A stretch of DNA of 64,000 nucleotides from Omphiscola glabra. Its lineage: Eukaryota; Mollusca; Gastropoda; Lymnaeidae. The position numbers and the translations under genes were made by a program. The stretch is from assembly GCA_964017045.1 (NCBI GenBank), contig OZ024810.1, positions 1,894,111 to 1,958,110 of the forward strand. The letters run 5' to 3'. Numbering within the stretch: the stretch's first letter is position 1; each line of letters begins with the position of its first letter. Positions 48,201 through 60,200 of this stretch are shown here, piece after piece. Below the pieces are notes generated by a model. That model had not been told where the DNA came from. It worked only from the letters and a program-made list of their open reading frames with translations, and did no database searches.

Positions 48201-51200
48201 CAACAATCAATATAAATGACAATAGCAATGTTATGGGTTGAATGGACTAGAACTGAGTGTAAAAGAAAGTAATTGTGTTACTTGTTGTTGAGTGGCCAGC
48301 CTTGCTCACCTCTGCTACTTGTTCAAACAGAGGCTTGAAAACCTGGCAATGCCCGCACCAAGGGGCATAGAAGTCAATGACCCACGGCTCCCGGCTTTGT
48401 AAGACAGCCCTCCTGAAAGATTCTCTGGTCAATGTCACAACCTTGCTGGGCAGGAAGTCGTAGACCCAAGCTGATAGAGATGATGCATCCCTGTTCCAGC
48501 CTTTGTGATCACTGTCAACAAAGGAGAAAATAATTGGACTATAGCTAGAGAACAGTGTATTGATAGTGTAAGTGTATGGCTGGTAGACACATCCTACTCT
48601 ATCTTCTTAAACAACCATTAGATTAAAATACTACAATAAAAACACTACTTAAGCTTAATAACTGGACTTAAAGTTTTTATGGAATAACCTGACAGTATAT
48701 TACCACTTGAAATACCCACAGTATATTACCACTTGAAATACCCACAGTATTACCACTTGAAATACCCATGAAATATTACCACTTGAAAATACCCTCAGTA
48801 TATATTACTACCTGAAATACCCACAGTATATTAGTAATATTACCACATATAATTACAGAAATTAAGGGTAAAAAAATGCTTAAAGTTAAACCTAGGAGTT
48901 CCCATTATACGTGCATCTATGAAACCTAATCTTCTTGGTCTTCAGTTAGCGACCGCACGTGCATGATATCTGCGCATTACACCATAATCTAAGTAGTGCC
49001 CCCCTTTGATGGGATATTATCAAAGTTGTATCATTATGACAACAATAAATTTTAAATATTATAACAATGTAACTCTTTTACGTGCCAATCAACGATATAT
49101 AGTAGACTAGGCTGGATGCGTTTGTGCCAGCAACAATATATCATCAATGTAATTTATGTAGTTTTTTTTTTCATTGCCTACGGCTATCAATATGAATGAT
49201 AACTCTTCCTACTTCCTTTCTGTTAGAAGTAATGTTTTTCTAATAATTGCGCCTTTTTTAGATTTGTGTTGAAACTTTGTAAACAAAGCGATGGCAAGCC
49301 TACTCCAAGCATATCAGGTATTGCCAGACAATGTAGGTTGTCAAGTTTGCAAGCACAAGAGCTTTTATTGTGAATTGTTGACACTGAAACATTGGATAAT
49401 AACCATGAATCATTTGAATCTGATTCCAGTGATGATTTTCAGCTTTCTGATGGGTTGGTAAATGACAATTGGAAGTGAAATGGAGATAGTGATAGTAATA
49501 GTCGGCACTTTGGTAAAAAAATTTAAAATACCACAGCTGCGGATTTAAACAAAAATAAAAATGTTCATTTCAAAATGTACACTATTATTGTCTTATTGTT
49601 TTATCAATTACATATTATTCTCTGGTCAATTTCCTTTCATTTGATATGAAATTCAGCCATCATGCTTAAAAAGATGGTATTCAAAATTCATTAATTGAAA
49701 AAAGCACCCTAAAATATTTCCATTGGTCAAAACGTGGAAAACCCCCTGGCATGGAAAGAATTAATAAGGATTTTGATATTTTAACAAATTAATTTGTACA
49801 TTCATATTGTATTATGAAAAAGATTGAGAGATTGCATAATGCATGAACATGACATTTTAGGGCTTTTTCAAAAATGGGTTTGCATTATAGAGTAGATTGT
49901 GTTATACACAGTAGTTTACAATGTATGTTTGTTTGCTCAGAGGAGCTGTGTTGTAAACTTAGTGCTGATGGTAATATTTTTATCAAGGCAACCAATAGGT
50001 TACATCATGTTACAGTGATATTTACAACTGTTCCAGCATCTTTACTGCAATATGTAACATCGTGTTACAGTGATATTTACAATTGTTCCAGCATCTTTAC
50101 TGCAATATGTAACATTGTGTTACAGTGATATTTACAACTGTTCCAGCATCTTTAGTGCAATATGTAACATCGTGTTACAGTGATATTTACAACTGTTCCA
50201 GCATCTTTACTGCAATATGTAACATCGTGTTACAGTGATATTTACAATTGTTCCAGCATCTTTACTGCAATATGTAACATCGTGTTACAGTGATATTTAC
50301 AACTGTTCCAGCATCTTTAGTGCAATATGTAACATCGTGTTACAGTGATATTTACAACTGTTCCAGCATCTTTAGTGCAATATGTAACATCGTGTTACAG
50401 TGATATTTACAACTGTTCTAGCATCTTTACTGCAATATGTAACATCGTGTTACAGTGATATTTACAACTGTTCCAGCATCTTTACTGCAATATGTAACAT
50501 TGTGTTACAGTGATATTTACAACTGTTCCAGCATCTTTACTGCAATATGTAACATCGTGTTACAGTGATATTTACAACTGTTCCAGCATCTTTACTGCAA
50601 TATGTAACATTGTGTTACAGTGATATTTACAACTGTTCCAGCATCTTTAGTGCAATATGTAACATCGTGTTACATTGATATTTACAACTGTTCCAGCATC
50701 TTTACTGCAATATGTAACATCGTGTTACAGTGATATTTACAACTGTTCCAGCATCTTTAGTGCAATATGTAACATCGTGTTACAGTGATATTTACAACTG
50801 TTCCAGCATCTTTACTGCAATATGTAACATTGTGTTACAGTGATATTTACAACTGTTCCAGCATCTTTACTGCAATATGTAACATCGTGTTACAGTGATA
50901 TTTACAACTGTTCCAGCATCTTTAGCGCAAGTGGGAATTAGAAGTCAATCTGCCCTAGTGCCTCTTGTTTGCTCTCAGTCAATTAAACCCCGGGACTCAG
51001 AAAGTTCATATGTGAATTCCCAGCCTAAGTGATGCCACTTTTAAGGATTTCTCTATACAAAATGTTCAATGATATAACAAAGTATACAAAGTATTTAGCT
51101 TTGCACCTTGCAATACTTTCAATTTCATATTTAAAAATGAATTACTTCCCCTTGTCAACACAAGCATTTATTAATGGTATGGCCACTTACTGATGGTGAC

Positions 51201-54200
51201 CTATAAAATAACTACTGGACAGGTCAAGGTCACTTACTGGTAGTGACCTATAAAATAACTACTGAACAAGACAAGGTCACTTACTGGTGGTGACCAATAT
51301 TGTGACCAATAAAATAAAATTACTTGACAGGACAAGGTCATTTACTGGTGGTGACCTATAAAATAACGACTGGACAAGACAAGGTTACTTACTGGTGGTG
51401 ACCAATAACATAACTACTTGACAGGACAAGGTCACTTACTGGTGGTGACCTATAAAATAACGACTGGACATGATAAGGTCACGTACTGGTGGTGACCTAT
51501 AAAATGACTGGACATGACAAGGTCACGTACTGGTGGTGACCTATAAAATGACTGGACATGACAAGGTCACTTACTGGTGGTGACCTATACTTGCAGGACC
51601 GATGGGATAAAGTCGAATGGTTGGATACGAGGTAACACTCTGACTGCGGCATAAGTCTCTGTGCTGATCACAGTTGATCTGAGCCACGTGAATATTGCTC
51701 TTCTCAGCAAACATCTGTTCAAAAGATATGGAGCAGAGACATCATTTGAAATACCCCAGCAAAACAGAATGTTCAAACTATGTAGACTAGATGACAGAAA
51801 ATTACTGAGCAAAATTTTCAAATGACCAAAAAATAGCTATTTGTTAATGAAACAAATGGACAGAGCTAATTGCTGTACAATATGCCAGTGAGTTTGGTTG
51901 CGGATTAGGGTTTGAGTAAAGTTGGGCACACTCTTGTGCACAATAAAATAATCATAACCAATCAATAGCTACGTAAATATAGTTAATATTACTATGTTCA
52001 AAATATATATTATGGAGTGGTTTGCTATCTAATTATCTAACGCCTTGATGAATACATACGACTCTTTTCATGATTAAAATTTCCTTAAAAAAATTATTAA
52101 CTTGAGTTTATTATTTGCCCGTCACTGCTTATGGGTACATTCACTCTCCCAGCCCGTCATTGCTTATGGATACATTCACTCTCCCAGCCCGTCACTGCTA
52201 ATGGGTACATTTGCTCTCCCAGCCCATCACTGCTTATGGGTACACTTGCTCTCCCAGCTCATCACTGCTTATGAGTACATTCACTCTCCCAGCTCATCAC
52301 TCTTATGTGTACATTCACTCTCCCAGCTCATCACTGCTTATGGGTACATTCACTCTCCAAGCCCATCACTGCTTATGTGTATATTCACTCTCCCAGCCCA
52401 TCACTGTTTATGGGTACATTCACTCTCCCAGCCCATCATTGCTTATGTGTATATTCACTCTCCCAGCCCATCATTGCTTATGTGTATATTCACTCTCCCA
52501 GCCCATCATTGCTTATGGATACATTCACTCTCCCAGCTCATCACTCTTATGTGTACATTCACTCTCCCAGCTCATCACTGCTTATGGATACATTCACTCT
52601 CCAAGCCCATCACTGCTTATGTGTATATTCACTCTCCCAGCCCATCACTGTTTATGGGTACATTCACTCTCCCAGCTCATCACTGCTTATGTGTATATTC
52701 ACTCTCCCAGCTCATCATTGCTTATGTGTATATTCACTCTCCCAGCTCATCACTGTTTATGGGTACATTCACTCTCCAAGCCCATCATTGCTTATGTGTA
52801 TATTCACTCTCCCAGCCCATCACTGTTTATGGGTACATTCACTCTCCCAGCTCATCACTGCTTATGGATACATTCACTCTCCCAGCCCATCACTGCTTAT
52901 GTGTATATTCACTCTCCCAGCCCATCACTGTTTATGGGTACATTCACTCTCCCAGCCCATCACTGCTTATGTGTATATTCACTCTCCCAGCCCATCACTG
53001 TTTATGGGTACATTCACTCTCCCAGCCCATCATTGCTTATGGATACATTCACTCTCCAAGCCCATCACTGCTTATGTGTATATTCACTCTCCCAGCCCAT
53101 CACTGCTTATGTGTACATTCACTCTCCCAGCCCATCACTGTTTATGTGTACATTCACTCTCCCAGCCCATCACTGTTTATGGGTACATTCACTCTCCCAG
53201 CCCATCATTGCTTATGGGTACATTCACTCTCCCAGCTAATCACTGTTTATGGGTACATTCACTCTCCCAGCTCATCACTGCTTATGTGTACATTCACTCT
53301 CCCAGCTCATCACTGTTTATGGATACATTCACTCTCCCAGCTCATCATTGCTTATGTGTACATTCATTCTCCCAGCTCATCACTGCTTATGGCACTCCCT
53401 AAATATTTTCTCAGCAGATTTAATTTTTAAAATGGCTCTTCACTCAAAAAAAAAAGTTTACCAAAGTATTACAGTAATGCATTTTTTTAACAATGCAAGG
53501 TTTGATTTAATTACTTTTAAAAAATTGAGAACCTCTCGAGAACTTTTTTTACAAAATAATTATATATAATATAATGGTATTTATTTTTTTTTTACAATTT
53601 ATTTAAACATAAATTCTTCTTATTGTCATGTCTCTGAATTTTTGTGTTCACATTCACAAACTAAAGGGAGCATTTCTTTCAATATTTCCCAGGAAATTCT
53701 TCATGAGAAGAAACAAAGGCTATCTCAATATATTTCCTGTGTTAACTCAGTCATTTGACTCTCACCTTGGCGAGCCGTCTCCATTCTGGGGACAACTGCT
53801 GGCAAGGTCCACACCACGGTGCAAAGAAGTCCACCAACCAGATATGGTCATGCTTTTTGTGCAAAACGTCTCTCTCAAACAGCTGCTGGTCCAGGGAGAT
53901 AACCGGTGGCTTGATGGTGTCCTAAGGGAGATAATTAGAGAACAACCTAGGTTGTTGTTTTGCTTCTTTAAATCTAACCTTCTTGACATTTTCCAGCTGT
54001 AACGTAACTGGTCAAGCAGCAGTAACTTAACTGGTCAAGCAGCTGTAACTTAACTGGTCAAGCAGCAGTAACTTAACTGGTCAAGCAGCAGTAACTTAAC
54101 TGGTCAAGCAGCAGTAACTTAACTGGTCAAGCAGCTGTAACTTAACTGTTCAAGCAGCAGTAACTTAACTTGTCCAGCAGCTGTAACTTAACAAGCAGCT

Positions 54201-57200
54201 GTAGCTTAACTGGTCCAGCAGCTGTAACTTAACAAGCAGCTGTAGCTTAACTGGTCCAGCAGCTGTAACTTAACTGGTCCAGCAGCTGTAACTTAACTGG
54301 TAAGACTCAAGCTACATTTTCAAAGACTACTGAAATGTTTGCTGTCATTTTGACTTTGGTGGTTTGAGTTAACGTTGTCCACAAACTGCTTTATATGGGA
54401 ACACATCCATTCCATTTGGGCATTTATCTATTTCTGTGGACAGATGCTTATGTACTTCCTTTACTTGAGAGGCCAACAATGTTATTGCCCCACGGGAAGA
54501 AAATTTTCTTCAGATTTTAAAAAGACTTGATGATGAAGGAGAGAGCAAACGACTAGTCACCGTTAAAATAAGTCAAGGAAGCCATATGAAAGCCTTGACC
54601 AACAATGTCATGACAAGGAAAATTACCTCAATGAACTCCACCAGATTGTTGACACTGTGCTGACCGTGGTATTGGTGGGGTACGCTCTGGTTGTACAGGA
54701 TGGTTGTTGGATAAGAGCGGATGTTGTACTGAAACCAAAACATGTTTAACAGTTATGTCATGTATCCTGATTCTACAGGAGGTGGGGCTGAAGGAGGGGG
54801 GGGTGAGTTAATTATGTTCAAGAATTCGGTTAGAAATTAAGGAGTTGAATAAATTATCTTCAATATAAAGCTCAGTCACACTATGTTTATTTGTATGTAT
54901 TTTAGTTTGCTACTTTATAACAAGAGACCCCAACAATGGATCACAACCAAATTGGACATGGTCTTAACCCCTGACCTACGCCTGGTTCCTGAAAAGTTTG
55001 GTCCAAATCCCTTTATTCAAAAAGTTGTAATTAAATAACAGTAAAATGTATAGAGTAAAGAGTACAACAATCTTATTCTCACATGACTGCACCTCCATAC
55101 AAAAAAATCAGTGTTGTTCAAGATAAGTCATTTGTGTTGTAGGTTTTTAATAAACCTTTATTCAGAATTGTGCCATTTCAAAGAGGCATTAATTAATAGA
55201 AAGTTTTTGGTTTCGCTTTTAAAGATACATAAAAAAAGTATATTTGAAAGATGTGTGTAGGGTGCAATGTTGTGAGTGTGTAGGGTGCAATGTTGTGAGT
55301 GTGTAGGGTGCAATGTTGTGAGTTTGCCCCAGGTGAGATTGACTCAAGGTACGCCATTGGCAAGTTATGTTTGGAGCATGCATTTTGATAGAAAGGGAAC
55401 TACAGCTCATTACGTGGAAACAAGGGGGGCTGGGCCTTAGATTGGAATTATCACATGGTTCAGGGGCGTGCATAAAAGGTGCATTGGCGTACCTAGGGGT
55501 TTACGGTCCTAGTGGTTATTTTAATAATTTTTATGACCAACTTTACACAGCAATATGATTTCCTTGTATGACATAAAAATATAAATAGAAATTAATTACA
55601 ATCCCAAACTCACTGTGTTACACAATCCTTGATGAACAGTACAATCCACTGTGCCAAAATTGACCTTTGACCTGTAAACTTTAGATGCTTTCTTGAACTC
55701 TGGCAGTAAACGCATGCAGGGAGGGCACCACTGGAAGGATTCAATATCAAATTACATAGTACTTTTTTTAATAATGTCATTGCTCTCTCATTCTGTCATT
55801 GCTCTCTCATCCCATCATTGCTCTCTCATTCCATCATTTCTCTCTCATTCCGTCATTACTCTCTCATTCCGTCATTACTCTCATTCCGTCATTACTCTCT
55901 CATTCTGTCATTTCGCTCTCATTCTGTCATTTTGCTCTCATTCTGTCATTTCTCTCTCATTCTGTCATACTTCTCCTTCTGTCATTACTCTCATTCTATC
56001 ATTATTCTCTCATTCTGTCATTTCGCTCTCATTCTGTCATTTCGCTCTCATTCTGTCATTTCGCTCTCATTCTGTCATTTTGCTCTCATTCCATCATTGC
56101 TCTCTAATCCTGCCATTACTCTCTCATTCCGTCATTAGTCTCTCATTCCGAAGGCTGGGATCAAGATCTGATTATGTTTCACTAGCATAAAGATCATCTA
56201 TTAAAGGTATCCTACATTATAATGCCCAAATAATTTTTTTGGAGACAGATTCCAGGAAACTGATGGCCCGCCCATGCCCTTTACGTCATCAATTAAAGTC
56301 ATGTGATTGTATGAGTGGGAAAGAATCATCTCCTAGTACTGGATAAAATGTTGACTTTAAAAAGATGCATGAATTTATGACACATTAATTTAGTTTCCAG
56401 TTGATGATTAAACTAAACTAACTTTTACTAAATCAAGAAGGATAAATCTTTGCAGCATTGTTCAATAGCAGGAACATTAATCCATAGCCCCCATCTTGAC
56501 TGACATGAAAAGAACATGATTGGATCTGGGCTTTGTTTGATACACAGTGAAAGCAAGAGCCAACAGTTACATCATTTGAGCAACATTTATGGATATAGTG
56601 TTTCTAAGGCTAAAACCTTTAATTGGTCTGGAACACCAATGAATATCATGGAAACGCTCTCATCGTGTTAACATATACTAACATTAACATTTACCAGTAC
56701 AGTAATGCTTTGCTTTCTTAATTATTTTACCCAGCATATAATATTATTATTCTTTCTTTCGGCTTAATGACCTTGTGTTTCCATTTTATTGGTTTCAAAG
56801 ATAAAAAATATTGCCTCAACCATTCGTAGTCAAATAAATACATGTCTGGTGGAACCTACCGGTGCAAAGAAGTCAACAAACCAAGGGTCCTTTCCATTCA
56901 TAACTCTTTCAGGGAAATCATCAGGACTGAGGTTCTCCATTGGAGTCTCTGCACTGTCACGAACAAAGGCTGCGATATCATGAGCTGTTATTCTGCCTAG
57001 AAAAATAACATGTGTATTTTCAGCAGCGTTTGTTGCTCGCTTGAAGGATTATAACTGTTAGCTATCAGCGGTGTTTGTTGCTGGTTTGCAGGGGTTAAAC
57101 TGTTCAGTTGTCAAGGCTGGTCAGCAATTTTATGCAAGCCAAATAATGACATGCTTTCTAGAAGCTATTTTTGAGCTAATGTAAATCCCATTAGTTCGGA

Positions 57201-60200
57201 GCAGTTTGAAAAAAACAACAAAACAAACATAAGTTGTAATCAAACCTTTTTACAATACACGATTGTAAAAAAATGTGCGTGTAGATAGTTAGACATAGAT
57301 ATGCTGGTAGATATTTTTATTTGCATATGGAAATAATGGTCACAATTTACTTTTTCCTAATGCAGTCCTATTTCGTTTTTTGATTTGTTTGCATGCATAC
57401 CTCCATAGTAGAGTTCTGTTCCTCCTTTGACTTTGAACAGCATGAATGTTGGAAACTTGTTAATGTGCAACTTTTGGCAGGCCCACCGAATGGTGGAGCA
57501 GTCAGCTCGCCCAACCTACGTTTGGCAGAGATTTTGAAATCCTCGTAATAGGTTAAAGGTTACAAATGACTTATTTTTTTAAAGCAATAAAATCTAATAT
57601 CTTTAGACAAATTTTTAAACTAGTGGTTTGCAATTTTTTTGGTAGAATTTGGCTGGAGGGGGAGGGGAGGGTCCCTCAAATTTTTTTGGGTTAACAAGAT
57701 TGACCCTGTTTGACCCATTCTTTTATTTTAAAGATGATATTGGCTCTCCAAAATAATTATTCATTGTTTCATTGAAAAGAGTTACCCAAAACTGTTACCC
57801 AAAACTGTTACCCAAAACAGTTACCCAAAACTGTTATCCAAAACTGTTACCCACAACTGTTACCCAAAACTGTTACCCAAAACTGTTCCTTTTGATTTAA
57901 AGACTATTATATATAACTATACCACAACAGTTTTCTTTATGAACACTTCAGATGTTCCTTTAACTGAGAGACTACAAATAATTGGTTACCATATCTACAA
58001 AATCAACTGTGACCTAGTTATTTACCCTGTAGCTCTTGAGTAGTGCTGGCAGTTTCCTGAGTTCCAAGTCCTGATTGTCTGACTGCTCAACAAAATGGAT
58101 CAGCCATGTTTGCACACGGGATTCCTTGATTTTCTATGAAAAACATAACTAAGGGCTAAACCTGACTAATGGTGCCATATTTGATGATAAAGCTTCATAA
58201 AGGTTACAAAATAAACATATTTATGCTTCACGTGAAATAGCTACCTCATGAAGCTCAATTAGATATTAGTTTAACGAATTTGAATATTTTTATTTCTTGG
58301 ATAAAATGAAAACTAAATATAAAATTAAGACAATAGAAACAAATAATTTTAAAACGTTTTCTCTTGTAAAAACCTTTACTTTAAACCAATGGATACTTTA
58401 AATCTGTTATATAAAGGCTTTCACCTCCAAATTATCTTGGCCAATCAGCTCAACATCTGGCAGTTGCTGCAGGACCGTCCTTGCAATATCCTTGGCATAA
58501 AGGCTATCAATTTCCTGGCCAAAGGTAAAATAAAAAAAATATTTTATATCATAAAATTAACCATCACATTTTATCATTCTAAGTTATTAACATTAAAATT
58601 AATGATATCATAAACTATCATAAAGACCCATTATTGAAATATTGCTTTTTTGAAAATACAAATTTGGAAATTAAAAAAAAAAATTAATTTAGAAGGTGAA
58701 GATGATTTAACACCATTCAGAACTAAGTAGATTGTAATAGCTCAAACAAAATTGTTTAATCCTAAGTTAATACAATACGAGGGCCATCAATTTTAAGATG
58801 ACATAATGTCACTGACTACCATATGAAATGTACATTACCATTGCACTCTCCTTGTCAACCTTCTCTTTCCCATAGTAAAATGTGCCATGAGTTTGACCCA
58901 GTTTTAAGCACAGTTGTTCATCTGCATGGCAGCTGATTTTTCCAACATTAACTAGGTCAGCCTGCACAGCAGATGTTGAAACCAAATATTTTAAAGAATC
59001 TGCTATTCAACAAAAATTTTAATTTCCAAATAGAAATGGGAGAAGGGTTTCATTTGATTGGAAGGTGGGGTGAGGTACATATCATTCAGCTCAATTAGGA
59101 CAACATAACAATAAAACTCAAGTGTCATATAACCCATACTTTCAAAACATATTTGTATAGGTGATTAGTATCAATGAAATGCTTACCAGCATGGCTGAAA
59201 TCTTAACCAAAGTTTTCTTTTCCAGGCAATCTAAATATAGAAGGTGAGCAAAAACCCATTAGATTTTAAAATAAAATTAAACCTGCATATAACAGTTTTC
59301 AAATGGTGTGTCATGACACAAGTGGTGTGTTGAAAACTGCTGGTGAATAGCATCTAATAAACCATACATCACTTACTCCTCTATTAAAACCCCAGACATA
59401 TAATTGATTTTCTCAACAAGTTAATTCAATACAATTTCTTATACACTATCAAACATGAATTAAATCTAAAATTAACCCTTGTAGCAGTGCTAACCCCACT
59501 GATATACAAACATTTTGAGCGCTGTCTTCTATACTCCAGCAATACAGAACTACAACTAACTTATCTGCTCACCCCCTTCATCACCACAGAACGTAAGGAG
59601 CCAAGGCATGCCATTTTCATTATTTGTGACCATGGACTGGAAATTTTTGGCTTGTATTCTAAAGTAGTCGGCCTTGACCCTGCGCAGTGCTTCCTCAACC
59701 AGTATACTTGTAGTGCGCTGTCCATGGTACTTCTCCTTCTGAAAAAAGCACAGCCCCAAAACAAAATCAATACATCATGCACATAAATAGATATCACACA
59801 AAATAAAACTTTCAGTGCGTTTGAAGCAGTGACATTTTGTAAAATGGTGTAGTAATGCAGCCAGATGACATTCCACTATTGATTCAGACACTGTAAGCAT
59901 TTTGCAATGTGCAATAACTGAAATGTCTTATCAAACGGTCATATTTTTTGTGTGCTAATGACATTCCCAATTCCCATGATGTGCCTGCAATTTATGCTCT
60001 GGTTGAAAGGTTTGCTTTAACAAAAATTTTTTACAGGACCGACTAGGCCAGATGCATATTATAGATGCATTAATGGTGGCATGCTCAGGCTAAAAATATG
60101 TTGTGAGTGTTTAAAAACGAAAAACTAATAGTTAATAAAGATTACTACTAATAAAAAAAGTCCTGCCTCAATAGATGATAGGTGGCATCCTACCTAGATC

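Noticed and set aside
51589..51590. Alternative donor GCAA/GTATAG for the ERdj5 exon
   Set aside because: It would leave phase 1, while the next exon (48511) needs phase 2; the donor at 51575/51574 keeps HHHDHKGWNRDA in frame.
52102..53430. Three overlapping ORFs of 342-442 codons
   Set aside because: All three plus frames are open because the 34-35-bp unit lacks stops; they lie antisense in an ERdj5 intron.
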